Notes: generated by a model from the sequence alone, not told the origin. A stretch of 64,000 bases of DNA from Acidimicrobiaceae bacterium RAAP-2 (GCA_001443545.1 LMAD01000007.1:1-64000); one strand, 5' to 3'; positions 45,845 through 53,518 are shown, counted from the stretch's first letter. Translations and numbers: made by a program.

Positions 45845-46680
45845 GGAGCGCTAAAGCGCACCAGTCGATCCTCGCGCTCGAGGGAGAAGCCCAACGATTC
45901 GTAGAGCGCGCGCGCGGCCAGGTTCGATTCGTCGACGAAGAGGGTGGCACTCGAGACCCCCTTGCGACGAATGGCCTCAAGACCGTGCAGGACCATCGCG
46001 CGACCGAGCCCGAGTCCGCGAAAATCAGGGTGGACGGAGATGACGTAGATCTCGCCGAAGCGGTCAGGGTGGAGTTCGTGGACCTTGGTCCAACACGATG
46101 CGGCCAGTCGGCGGTCTCGTTCGAGGATGAAGAAACCCGACGGATCGAACCAGGGTTCGTTGATCCGCTCGCGAAGCTGCTGCTCGGTCCACGCCCCCTG
46201 TTCGGGGTGGTCAGCGAAGGCGGCGTTGTTCTGGGCGAGCCACCGGTCGGCGTCGCGCTCCGGGTCGAAGGCGCGGATGCCGTCGGATTCCCCCACGCGA
46301 TGCTCGAGTCGCACGGGCAGGTCGATGCGCAGCAGTTGGAGGGTGCGAACCACGGTGCCGCCGACGGCTTCGAAGTTGTCGCGCGTCCACCAATCGACCC
46401 GTCCGTGGCGGGCGAGTACGGCGGCGAGCAACTCGTCGTCGGTACCGCCGCCGCAGAGCTCGAGGGTCGCGGGGTCGCCGGAATTGAGCAACGCGTAACG
46501 GCGAACGCGACCGTCGTGGACGTCCAGCCAGTGTTCGCCCGGCCCGCGGTGCACCACCGTACGGCGCCGTCCCTCGTCGATCGCTTCACGTCCGAGTTCG
46601 TTCTCGGTTCGATTGAAGAGGTCCAATACTTCGAGACGCTGGTCAGCGCTGAGGATCGTCGTTGCGCACCAGGTGGTCAT
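45841..46680 (-). CDS. mshD: Mycothiol synthase (acetyltransferase MshD)
   Basis: The 279-residue protein contains two GNAT-type halves. The C-terminal half has the MshD pattern RWLAQNNAAFADHPEQGAWT, RINEPWFDPSGFFIL, SCWTKVHELHPDRFGEIYVI, the acetyl-CoA loop HPDFRGLGLGRAMVLHGL and LFVDESNLAARALYESLGFS. MshD acetylates Cys-GlcN-inositol in the last step of mycothiol synthesis. Together with mshC this indicates that the cell makes mycothiol. Its gene is preceded by a small coiled-coil gene on the same strand and converges with VIT1. Confidence 0.87.
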   Translation of the reverse strand: MTTWCATTILSADQRLEVLDLFNRTENELGREAIDEGRRRTVVHRGPGEHWLDVHDGRVRRYALLNSGDPATLELCGGGTDDELLAAVLARHGRVDWWTRDNFEAVGGTVVRTLQLLRIDLPVRLEHRVGESDGIRAFDPERDADRWLAQNNAAFADHPEQGAWTEQQLRERINEPWFDPSGFFILERDRRLAASCWTKVHELHPDRFGEIYVISVHPDFRGLGLGRAMVLHGLEAIRRKGVSSATLFVDESNLAARALYESLGFSLEREDRLVRFSAP

Positions 46681-46701
46681 GGATTAACGCTACAGGCGCC
46701 T

Positions 46702-46890
46702 TCAGACGATGGAACGGGCGACGCGGTTCAACCGGCGAAGCAGCGTCGTCACGGCGCGTTCGGCGGCGACGAGCTCGCTGTAGACGTCGCTGTCCACGGC
46801 GTGGCCATCCTGCTCGACGAGCGCGGTCAGGCGAGTGGCTAGTTCCTCCAACGTCGAGGTGATGGTGTTCAATTCGCTCTGTACGGTCAT
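46702..46890 (-). CDS. Small helical protein of unknown function
   Basis: The 62-residue product begins MTVQSELNTITSTLEELATR and is almost entirely heptad-like and charged, so it is probably a short coiled coil. It ends 21 nt upstream of the mshD start on the same strand and is divergent from ygfZ, so the arrangement argues that it is real and co-transcribed with mshD. I recognise no family. No strong ribosome site is seen. Confidence 0.5.
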   Translation of the reverse strand: MTVQSELNTITSTLEELATRLTALVEQDGHAVDSDVYSELVAAERAVTTLLRRLNRVARSIV

Positions 46891-46926
46891 CGGTCCGCTT
46901 CGGTTGGGTTCGCGTGGCTCGGCGCA

Positions 46927-46932
46927 TACTGT
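46927..46932 (+). promoter_or_regulatory. Leaderless-type -10 hexamer for ygfZ
   Basis: TACTGT ends 7 nt before the ATG at 46940; no ribosome site between. Confidence 0.45.
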
Positions 46933-46939
46933 AGTGGCG

Positions 46940-47626
46940 ATGGACGACCGATCGAGCCACGATGCACGGGGTGATGCGTGGGCGGCCGTGACGGTCGTCG
47001 GTCCCGATGCGTTGGACTACCTCCAGTCGCAGGTGAGTCAGGACCTGCAGCCGGAGGGCGACTGGCCACGTTGGTCACTCGTGTTGAACCCTGACGGCAC
47101 CGTGGTGAGCGCCGGACTCATCGATGTCGTGGAGTCCGGTTTTGACCTCGTGGTGCCCGAGGCGACTGCGGATGCAGTGCTTGCACGCTTGTTGCGGTTC
47201 CGGCTGCGCTCTCGTTGTGAGATTTCCGTGCGCCGGGATGTGCGCGGGCCCTATGAGAACGAGGTGGACCGCGTGCGCGATGGGTGGCCCGGATCAGGGG
47301 AGTTCGCCGCCAAACTCGTTCCGCAGTGCTTTGGCGATCAGTTCGTGCGACGGACCGTCTCGTTCACGAAAGGCTGTTTTACCGGTCAGGAACTGGTCGG
47401 TCGGCTCGACGCGCGGGGTTCGAGTGTGCCGTGGCGACTCGTGCGCGCGAGCGGTCGGTCCGTCGATGAGATCGACATTTTCTTGAAGTCGAAGGGCCCT
47501 GCTGGTCCTTCGGGGGTCACGTCCTCGATCGAGAGTGGACCGACGACGATCGCGTTGGGCTTCGCCCACCGGACACTGCTGAACGAGTCGCTACCGGCAG
47601 GGCTGGCGTTGGAAGCACTGGCCTAG
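46940..47626 (+). CDS. ygfZ: Folate-binding YgfZ/GcvT-like protein
   Basis: The 228-residue protein resembles the aminomethyltransferase fold and carries the YgfZ signature KGCFTGQELVGRLDARG near residue 140, preceded by FLQSQ-like LDYLQSQVSQDLQ. YgfZ proteins use folate and take part in maturation or repair of some Fe-S enzymes. The ATG at 46940 is where the conserved part starts; the open frame upstream lies over the divergent promoter. It is shorter than E. coli YgfZ (about 326 residues), as is common in actinobacteria. Confidence 0.82.
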   Translation: MDDRSSHDARGDAWAAVTVVGPDALDYLQSQVSQDLQPEGDWPRWSLVLNPDGTVVSAGLIDVVESGFDLVVPEATADAVLARLLRFRLRSRCEISVRRDVRGPYENEVDRVRDGWPGSGEFAAKLVPQCFGDQFVRRTVSFTKGCFTGQELVGRLDARGSSVPWRLVRASGRSVDEIDIFLKSKGPAGPSGVTSSIESGPTTIALGFAHRTLLNESLPAGLALEALA

Positions 47627-47662
47627 GGCAACCGTGCGTTAGCGTTCCGTTAGGAGGCCGTC

Positions 47663-48316
47663 GTGCGTCTTTTCGTTGAAGAGCTGTTCATCGTGGTGTC
47701 GGGGGTGACGACGGAGCAAGACGCGCTGTTGTCGGTTGGTCTTGGGGCGAACGCGGTAGGTTTCGACTTCGGGCCGACGCCGCAGCGAATCGGCAGCGAC
47801 GACGCCCGCGACATCATTCGTCGTCTGCCCGGCGGCACCTTCACGATCGGCACGTTTCGCAATGAGATGCCCCAACGAATCGTCGAGGTGACGAATCGAC
47901 TCGGTCTGTCCGCTGCGCAGCTCTCCGGGCGCATGACCTCCGACGAAATTCGTTACGTTTCGGAGCGCGTCAACACCGTGATTCGCACCGTAGGCCCCGG
48001 TGACGTGGCGGGGAGTGGCGTCGAACAGCTCATCGACTACTTCGCCATGCCGGAGAGTGACGATCGGGATTCCCTGGTGGATTGCCTCACCATCTTCGCC
48101 GACGACCACACGTCTCGGCCAGTCATCGTGTCGGGAGGACTTACCGCGACCAACGTCGTCGAGATCGTCCAGAACTATCCCGTCTGGGGAGTCGATGCTC
48201 GGTCGTGCGTTGAATCAGACCCGTCGGTCAAGGATCCCGCGCTGCTGGGGGAGTTCATCGCCAACGCGCGATGGGCGGAAGCGAACGCCTACGTCTCGCG
48301 TCGCGTTAGCGACTGA
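47663..48316 (+). CDS. TrpF-like TIM-barrel protein lacking the catalytic cysteine
   Basis: The 217-residue protein follows phosphoribosylanthranilate isomerase along its length: EQDALLSVGLGANAVGFDFG (as in EDAxxAxxxGADAxGFxF), AAQLSG where TrpF has VQLHG, PVIVSGGLTATNVVEIVQ, and VWGVDARSCVESDPSVKDPA. In true TrpF the first strand reads KICG with the catalytic Cys; here it is VVSG, with Ser13 in its place, and the HG pair is SG. The fold and phosphate site seem kept but the chemistry is probably changed or lost. TAGGAGG lies before the GTG. No other trp gene is in the window. Confidence 0.65.
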   Translation: MRLFVEELFIVVSGVTTEQDALLSVGLGANAVGFDFGPTPQRIGSDDARDIIRRLPGGTFTIGTFRNEMPQRIVEVTNRLGLSAAQLSGRMTSDEIRYVSERVNTVIRTVGPGDVAGSGVEQLIDYFAMPESDDRDSLVDCLTIFADDHTSRPVIVSGGLTATNVVEIVQNYPVWGVDARSCVESDPSVKDPALLGEFIANARWAEANAYVSRRVSD

Positions 48317-49516
48317 CTAGGCGGGGAAGCGTCGGAACACGACGCTTCCGTTGTGACCGCCGAAGCCGAACGAATTCGAGAGGACGACCTCGATGTTCGC
48401 GCGGCGAGGTTCACCGATGACGACGTCGAGGCCGACTTCGGGGTCGACGGTGGTGGTACCGGCGGTGGGCGGTATGAGCTGTTCGCGCAGGGTCATCACC
48501 GAGGCGACCCCCTCGAGGGCACCGGCCGCGGCCAGTGAATGTCCGAGGTGACCCTTGATGGACGTCACGGGTGGCGCGTCGGGACCGAACACGTGTTTCA
48601 CGGCCATTGCTTCGGCGAGGTCGTTGAGCGGTGTCGACGTGCCGTGGGCGTTGATGTGCGAGACGTCCTCGGGGCGTACGTCGGCGTCCGCGAGGGCCAA
48701 CTCCATGCATCGAATCGCGCCGCGGCCGCTCGGGTCGGGGGCCGTGATGTGGTGCGCGTCGGCGGTCGAGGCGGCGCCGATCACCTCAGCGAGAATGGTT
48801 GCGCCGCGCTCGAGCGCGTGGTTCCACTCCTCGAGCACGAGGATGCCCGCACCTTCACCCATGACGAATCCGTTCCGGTTCACGTCGAATGGCCGTGAAA
48901 GGTCGGTGTTGCTCAGCGCGGTCATGTTGCGGAAGCCGGCTTCGGCAATCTCGACGAGTACGGCCTCTGCGCCGCCCACGACGACGACGGAGGAGCGGCC
49001 CGTTGCGACCAATCTCGCCCCGTTGCCGATGGCGTGTGTGCCGGCCGCGCACGCCGTCGTCACCGTCTCGCAGGGTCCACCGAGACCGAAACGCATGGAG
49101 ACGGCCGCGGTGGCGGCGTTGGGCATCATCATGGGGACCATGAACGGCGAGACCCGATCGGGACCCTTCTGTTCGAGAACTCGATACTGCTCAAGGACCG
49201 TCTGCAGACCACCGATGCCCGTGGTAACGATGGAACCGGCGTCGGTCAGTGGGCCCGCGAGCCCGCTCTGGCGCCACGCCTCATCGGCGGCCATCAGCGC
49301 GTACAGCGTGAACGGGTCAAGCCGTCGCAACTCTTTGGGACCACCGAGATGTGACGCGTCGAACTCGCTGACGTGCTTCGATCCGGGAGCCGTCGGGCTC
49401 AGCAATGCCTGCCACAGGGCGGGCACGCCGACTCCGGCACAGGACAGCGCGCCGACGCCGGTCACCGCGACCCGGTAGCCCTCAACGGGTCCGTTGGGAG
49501 TGACGGCGACGCGCAC
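48317..49516 (-). CDS. fabF: 3-oxoacyl-ACP synthase II (KAS II)
   Basis: The 399-residue condensing enzyme extends acyl-ACP with malonyl-ACP. The thiolase fold carries the Cys nucleophile in TVTTACAAGTHAIGNGARLV, the two His in INAHGTSTPLNDLAEA and IKGHLGHSLAAAGALEG, and the end block SNSFGFGGHNGSVVFR. The GTG shares one base with the acpP stop. It is the last gene of a fabD-fabG-acpP-fabF unit; its stop abuts the stop of the convergent TrpF-like gene. Confidence 0.93.
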   Translation of the reverse strand: MRVAVTPNGPVEGYRVAVTGVGALSCAGVGVPALWQALLSPTAPGSKHVSEFDASHLGGPKELRRLDPFTLYALMAADEAWRQSGLAGPLTDAGSIVTTGIGGLQTVLEQYRVLEQKGPDRVSPFMVPMMMPNAATAAVSMRFGLGGPCETVTTACAAGTHAIGNGARLVATGRSSVVVVGGAEAVLVEIAEAGFRNMTALSNTDLSRPFDVNRNGFVMGEGAGILVLEEWNHALERGATILAEVIGAASTADAHHITAPDPSGRGAIRCMELALADADVRPEDVSHINAHGTSTPLNDLAEAMAVKHVFGPDAPPVTSIKGHLGHSLAAAGALEGVASVMTLREQLIPPTAGTTTVDPEVGLDVVIGEPRRANIEVVLSNSFGFGGHNGSVVFRRFPA

Positions 49517-49755
49517 TACAGCTTCGCGTAGATAAGTTCGAAGGCCTGTCCAACCGTGGAGATATCCTTCAACTCGTCTTCACCGACCTCGATGTCGAAA
49601 GTCTCTTCGAGCGCCATGACCAATTCGACCAGGTCAAGGCTGTCGGCGCCAAGATCGTCGCTGAACGACGCCTCGAGTGTCACCTTCGAGGCGTCCACCG
49701 CGAGTACCTCAACGGCGTTCTCCGTGAACTTCTTAAATGCTTCGTCGCGATCCAT
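49516..49755 (-). CDS. acpP: Acyl carrier protein
   Basis: The 79-residue four-helix protein has the phosphopantetheine site GADSLDLVELVMALEETF (Ser in DSLD), and is strongly acidic, as expected for FAS-II ACP. It lies between fabG and fabF. AAGGGG about 9 nt before the ATG serves as ribosome site; the 62-nt gap to fabG may hold a separate promoter. Confidence 0.95.
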   Translation of the reverse strand: MDRDEAFKKFTENAVEVLAVDASKVTLEASFSDDLGADSLDLVELVMALEETFDIEVGEDELKDISTVGQAFELIYAKL

Positions 49756-49785
49756 TGCTCTTAACCCCTTGTTTGGTATCGATGT

Positions 49786-49791
49786 ATCGTA
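49786..49791 (-). promoter_or_regulatory. Possible internal -10 hexamer for acpP-fabF
   Basis: TACGAT in the gap between fabG and acpP would give a leader of about 24 nt including the AAGGGG ribosome site. The gap is more A+T-rich than its surroundings. A -35 is not clear. Confidence 0.3.
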
Positions 49792-49817
49792 CTAAATCGG
49801 TCACACCCACTGGACCA

Positions 49818-50522
49818 TTAGAGCCCCATCGCCAGGCCCCCATCGACGGCGAGCACCGTCCCCGTGATGTACCGCGCGTGGTTACTGGCCAGGAACCCCA
49901 CCGCGTCAGCGATTTCGGACGGTGTACCGACGCGCCCCATCGGAATCGTCGCGGTCATCTGATCGGCGCTGTCGCCGAGGGCTTGGGTCATATCGGTGTC
50001 GATAAAGCCGGGGGCGACGACGTTGACGGTGATGCCCCGACTCGCTACCTCCTTCGCGAGGGAGCGGGCGAGTCCGACGAGGCCGGCCTTGGCGGCGGCG
50101 TAATTGGCTTGTCCGGGTACACCGAGAAAGGGGCTCACCGACCCCATGAAGATGATCGAGCCGTGGCGAGCGCGCACCATGGAGGCGAGCACGGTCCTCG
50201 CCGTGTAAAAGGCACCGTCGAGGTTGGTCGCGAGTACCTCACGCCATTGATCGTCGGACATCCGCATGGCCAACCCGTCTCGGGTGATACCCGCGTTAGC
50301 CACGGCGACGTCGACGGCGCCGAATCGATCGATGGAGTCCTTTATGGCGATTGCGACCGCGGCGGAGTCTGCGACGTCGACGGCGTAGGTTGCGGCGCAG
50401 CCCTGTGGCGCATCACCCGATCGCGACAGCGCCACGACCGTGTCGCCGAGACCGATAAAGTGCTGGGCCACGGCGGCCCCGATACCCCGACTGGCACCAG
50501 TCACAATCACGTGTCGGCTCAT
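49818..50522 (-). CDS. fabG: 3-oxoacyl-ACP reductase
   Basis: The 234-residue short-chain dehydrogenase reduces 3-oxoacyl-ACP with NADPH. It starts HVIVTGASRGIGAAVAQHFI, has VAVANAGITRDGLAMRMSDD, the Ser in IIFMGSVSPFLGVPGQANYA, Tyr and Lys in YAAAKAG, and VVAPGFIDTDM. The ATG at 50522 has GGAAGGA upstream and overlaps the fabD stop by 4 nt. The frame is open for 150 codons more but lies antisense-free inside fabD with no similarity. Confidence 0.92.
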   Translation of the reverse strand: MSRHVIVTGASRGIGAAVAQHFIGLGDTVVALSRSGDAPQGCAATYAVDVADSAAVAIAIKDSIDRFGAVDVAVANAGITRDGLAMRMSDDQWREVLATNLDGAFYTARTVLASMVRARHGSIIFMGSVSPFLGVPGQANYAAAKAGLVGLARSLAKEVASRGITVNVVAPGFIDTDMTQALGDSADQMTATIPMGRVGTPSEIADAVGFLASNHARYITGTVLAVDGGLAMGL

Positions 50523-51445
50523 AGGCTCAATCCTTCCAAAGACGTGGGATCGGTAACGGTGAGCTGGGTCGTGAAGTCGCGGATCCGCTTGCTCAGACCG
50601 GTGAGGACCCCACCGGGGGCCATCTCGACCGAGGTCGTCACGGCGTCCGGTAAGGCGAGCGTCGCGCCGAGGTAGTCGATGGGCTGGGTCAACTGGCGAG
50701 ACAGAAGATCGGCCCATTCCGAGCCGCGGTGGATTCGCGCGTCGACGTTGGCGATTACCGTTACGTCGGTTTCGTGCCAGGTGACGGCGCTCAGCGCGTC
50801 GTCCAGGGCCCCTTGGGCGCCCGCCATCAGCGGCGAGTGGAACGCGCCACCCACGAGCAGCGGCGTCGCGCGTCGCCACCCGAGTTCGCGGTGTCGTTCG
50901 AGCAGTGCGTCGAGCGCCGGACGGGTACCACTGACGACGATCTGGCCCGTGCCGTTGATGTTGGCGATCCACAGGTCGGGCAGGTCGGCCAACGCGGCCC
51001 GGGCGTCGTCGTCACCCCCCATCAACGCGACCATCGATCCGTTCCGTTCGCGCGCGGCGCGCTCCATGGCGGCGCCGCGCGCGGCGATGAGTCGGGATCC
51101 GTCGTCAACGCTGAGTACGCCGGCGGCGGTGAGCGCGGTGAACTCGCCGAGACTGTGACCGAGGTGATATTGGGGGCGCATACCCCGGTCGCGCAACGTG
51201 GCGAAGGCGACGAGCGAGAGCGCGAAGGTGGCGAGTTGGGCGTGATCGGTGCGGATCACCTCGTCCTCGTCCGCGTCCAAGAGCAGTCGTTCGACATTCA
51301 CCGCGGTGATTGCACTGATCCGTTCGACGATCGACCAGTGCGGAGAGGCGCGCCACGGGGCCCCGGCGGCGCTGGCGATTGAGCCTTGCCCGGGGAAGAG
51401 TCCCACGACATCGGAACGTAGAGCTTGGGGGTCACGATCGGTCAT
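50519..51445 (-). CDS. fabD: Malonyl-CoA:ACP transacylase
   Basis: The 308-residue acyltransferase loads malonyl groups on ACP. Visible are VVGLFPGQGSIASAAG near the N-terminus, the catalytic Ser in YHLGHSLGEFTALTAAGVLS, the Arg in RLIAARGAAMERAA, the His in GGAFHSPLMAGAQ, and VEMAPGGVLTGLSKR. It is the first gene of the FAS-II unit, directly behind tRNA-Leu on the same strand, with a leaderless-type promoter between them. fabH, often found between fabD and fabG, is not present. Confidence 0.92.
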   Translation of the reverse strand: MTDRDPQALRSDVVGLFPGQGSIASAAGAPWRASPHWSIVERISAITAVNVERLLLDADEDEVIRTDHAQLATFALSLVAFATLRDRGMRPQYHLGHSLGEFTALTAAGVLSVDDGSRLIAARGAAMERAARERNGSMVALMGGDDDARAALADLPDLWIANINGTGQIVVSGTRPALDALLERHRELGWRRATPLLVGGAFHSPLMAGAQGALDDALSAVTWHETDVTVIANVDARIHRGSEWADLLSRQLTQPIDYLGATLALPDAVTTSVEMAPGGVLTGLSKRIRDFTTQLTVTDPTSLEGLSL

Positions 51446-51451
51446 GCATTT

Positions 51452-51460
51452 ACGCTAACA
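51452..51460 (-). promoter_or_regulatory. Leaderless extended -10 for the FAS-II operon
   Basis: On the minus strand TGTTAGCGT fits TGnTANNNT and its hexamer (51457-51452) ends exactly 6 nt before the fabD ATG at 51445. The element begins just 3 nt after the 3' end of tRNA-Leu, so any -35 contact would fall in the tRNA gene. Confidence 0.5.
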
Positions 51461-51463
51461 GCG

Positions 51464-51547
51464 TGCCCGGAGTGGGACTTGAACCCACACACCCTCTCGA
51501 GTAAAGGCTTTTGAGGCCTCCGCGTCTGCCGATTCCGCCATCCGGGC
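51464..51547 (-). tRNA. tRNA-Leu (anticodon CAA)
   Basis: On the minus strand the 84-nt gene starts GCCCGGATGGCGGAATCGGC and ends with TCCGGGC plus discriminator A, giving a full 7-bp acceptor stem. The anticodon stem-loop is GAGGC-CTCAAAA-GCCTT, placing CAA at positions 34-36, which reads UUG. A long variable arm (class II) and T-loop GGTTCAAGTCC are present. CCA is not encoded. Confidence 0.95.
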
Positions 51548-51573
51548 TTGCGGGAAACACGGTAGCAGCAACG

Positions 51574-51579
51574 TAAGGT
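51574..51579 (+). promoter_or_regulatory. Leaderless-type -10 hexamer for menC
   Basis: TAAGGT ends 7 nt before the GTG at 51587. AAGG within it could also act as a weak ribosome site, so the reading is less certain than for the other genes. Confidence 0.35.
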
Positions 51580-51586
51580 GGCGAAC

Positions 51587-52684
51587 GTGAAAGTGACGAT
51601 TTGGCGAACGTCGACCGCGATGGCGTCGGTCATCCAAGGCGCGGCCCAACGACACGACGTTCGTGACCACCTCTTCGCCCAACTCGAGGTTGACGGTATT
51701 CGGGGCTGGGGTGAAGTCTCCCCTCAGCCCTACGATTTGAATGGCGACCCCGGCGTTGACGCCGTGATCGAAGCAATACGCGACGAGGTGGTGCCTTGGT
51801 TGAGTCGTTACACGGACGCAATGCTTCGGGGGTCGGAGTGGTCGCGGGTTCACCAATTCGCGGGGCCACGCAGCGCGAGTGTCGTTGCGTGGTCGCTCCT
51901 CGAAATGGCACTGCTCGACCTGCATCTTCGCTCGAACGCGCGCGCGTTGCCCGACCTCTGGCCCGACCGTCACGAACCACGGACCATGGCCACCGTTTCA
52001 CTGCTCGAGGATTCGCTACCGGCGATCTCGCCGGACGTCGAACGACTTCGGGTGAAGGTGCGCCCGGGGGTTCGTCCTAGCGCGCGTCTGGCGGCGATCC
52101 ACGACCTCGGACTGCCGGTCATCGCCGATTACAACTGCTCGGCAACGGGTGTCGACGAAGTGTTGCGCGATGTAGAGGTCCTGTCGTCGACCCTACTGGT
52201 CGTCGCCGTCGAGCAGCCATTCGCGCCGGGCAACCTGGTCGACCACGCGGCGCTGCAGGCCCACGACGAGGTCACCGTCAGTCTCGACGAGGGGGTTCGC
52301 TCGATCATGGATCTGCGCCACATCGCGCGATACGGTGCCGGATCCCTGGTGTGTATCAAGCCGGCACGGGTTGGCGGGCTCGCACTCGCACGCTCGATGA
52401 TCGAGGAAGCGTGTCGTCTGGGACTTCGTCCCTACGTCGGTGGATTCTTCGAGGCGCCGTTGGCTCGCACGGTGCACCGTCAGTTGGCCAGCGCGTTCGT
52501 CGACGAGCCAAGCGACGTCGCGCCGGTCGCCTTCGATGCGCCGCGAGCCGGTGGAACCCCCGTGGTGGGTGGTTTGGGCTGGCGGCCCGAGTTCCGTCCC
52601 ACGGACGAGTTGCTCACGGACGTCGAGACGGAACGGCTTTACACTGCTAGTCGTGGGGATTCGCCTGGTTCGACGACGCCTTGA
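51587..52684 (+). CDS. menC: o-Succinylbenzoate synthase (enolase superfamily, MenC-like)
   Basis: The 365-residue enolase-superfamily protein has the capping domain with GWGEVSPQPYDLNGDPGVDA and the barrel with a Lys in RLRVKVRPG, metal ligands in PVIADYNCSATGVDEV, VAVEQPFAPGN and VSLDEGVRS, and the second Lys in LVCIKPARVGGLALARSM. This fits o-succinylbenzoate synthase of the classical menaquinone pathway, although N-acylamino-acid racemases share the same residues. menF and menG are 8 kb away. GTG at 51587 is preferred over one at 51578. Confidence 0.75.
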   Translation: MKVTIWRTSTAMASVIQGAAQRHDVRDHLFAQLEVDGIRGWGEVSPQPYDLNGDPGVDAVIEAIRDEVVPWLSRYTDAMLRGSEWSRVHQFAGPRSASVVAWSLLEMALLDLHLRSNARALPDLWPDRHEPRTMATVSLLEDSLPAISPDVERLRVKVRPGVRPSARLAAIHDLGLPVIADYNCSATGVDEVLRDVEVLSSTLLVVAVEQPFAPGNLVDHAALQAHDEVTVSLDEGVRSIMDLRHIARYGAGSLVCIKPARVGGLALARSMIEEACRLGLRPYVGGFFEAPLARTVHRQLASAFVDEPSDVAPVAFDAPRAGGTPVVGGLGWRPEFRPTDELLTDVETERLYTASRGDSPGSTTP

Positions 52685-52943
52685 GGACGTGCAACGTCGG
52701 CTCTCGGCCGCGCGCGAGAGCTTCCACGTCCTCGAAGAGCAGGTAGCCGTGTGGAACGACGCGTTAGATGACTCGCGAATCCGCGCGCTGGTCTCGGAGA
52801 CCCCCCTCCAGGCGCAAGAATATGGCGAACTGTCGAGGCACGTGGCCGCGGCGAACACGGAATTGACGCGGCGCCGGCGCGAGGTTGACGAACTCGTGGC
52901 CGAGCGAGACGATCTGTTACGAAGTTGGACACCGAAGGAATGA
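52653..52943 (+). CDS. Coiled-coil protein upstream of the ANTAR regulator
   Basis: The 97-residue protein (from VGIRLVRRRLEDVQRRLSAA to the end ERDDLLRSWTPKE) is almost all helix, with two heptad-rich stretches (about residues 8-37 and 57-90) and a short loop VSETPLQAQEYGEL between them, so it likely forms an antiparallel coiled coil. It overlaps the end of menC by 32 nt in another frame and the next ATG at its stop. The family is unknown to me; the tight link to pdtaR suggests shared regulation or interaction. Confidence 0.6.
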   Translation: MGIRLVRRRLEDVQRRLSAARESFHVLEEQVAVWNDALDDSRIRALVSETPLQAQEYGELSRHVAAANTELTRRRREVDELVAERDDLLRSWTPKE

Positions 52944-52945
52944 CT

Positions 52946-53518
52946 ATGGAAAAACGTGTGGTTATCGCCGATGACGAATCGATCATCCGTCTCGACCTCA
53001 AGGAGATCCTCGAAAGCGACGGATACCTCGTGGTGGGGGAGGCGGCCCGAGGGGATGACGCGTTGGCCCTGATTCAAGAGCACCGACCCGACCTGGCTCT
53101 GCTCGACGTGAAGATGCCCGGCCTCGACGGCATTGAGGTGTCGCGCGCCGTGAAGGACTCCTCGACGGTGGTCGTCCTGCTCACTGCCTTCAGCCAACGA
53201 TCGCTCATTGAAAACGCACGCGACGCGGGGGTCGCGGCGTACCTCGTGAAACCGTTCCGCAGTAGCGAACTACTCCCGAAGCTCGCGGCCATCTTGAACC
53301 CCTCGGTCGACGAGGAGTTCGTCGGCAGCGACCCCCATCACGTGGAGGACAAGATCGAGACTCGAGAGATCGTCCAACGCGCGAAGGAAATGCTCATGGC
53401 CGAGCGCGGGCTCGACGAGCCGTCGGCCTTCGAAATCATCCAGCAGACGGCCATGCGCGGCCGTACGAGGATGCGTGACGTCGCCCAACGGATTCTGCGC
53501 GGTGAATTTGGTGGTTGA
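52946..53518 (+). CDS. pdtaR: Response regulator with ANTAR RNA-binding domain (PdtaR-like)
   Basis: The 190-residue protein has a receiver domain (VVIADDESIIRLDLKEILES, phosphorylatable Asp in LALLDVKMPGLDGIEVSRAV, Thr in LLTAFSQ, Lys in YLVKPFRSSEL) and a C-terminal ANTAR domain with the helix AKEMLMAERGLDEPSAFEII. ANTAR domains bind paired hairpins in mRNA leaders and prevent termination. It matches mycobacterial Rv1626, which also lies near polA. The ATG at 52946 has AAGGA 6 nt upstream. Its kinase (PdtaS) is not in this window. polA overlaps its end by 8 nt. Confidence 0.88.
   Translation: MEKRVVIADDESIIRLDLKEILESDGYLVVGEAARGDDALALIQEHRPDLALLDVKMPGLDGIEVSRAVKDSSTVVVLLTAFSQRSLIENARDAGVAAYLVKPFRSSELLPKLAAILNPSVDEEFVGSDPHHVEDKIETREIVQRAKEMLMAERGLDEPSAFEIIQQTAMRGRTRMRDVAQRILRGEFGG

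Noticed and set aside
45739..46842. 367-codon open frame on the plus strand
   Set aside because: Antisense to mshD, whose motifs are clear; no ribosome site.
48555..49478. 307-codon open frame on the plus strand
   Set aside because: Antisense to fabF with low-complexity Ala/Pro/Ser translation.
49737..50675. 312-codon open frame on the plus strand
   Set aside because: Antisense to fabG and acpP; no domain or start signal.
50523..50972. 150-codon N-terminal extension of fabG
   Set aside because: It lies inside fabD in another frame, shows no similarity, and GGAAGGA precedes the ATG at 50522.
51442..51633. Short minus-strand ORF over the tRNA
   Set aside because: The region is a complete tRNA-Leu gene; the frame is its shadow.
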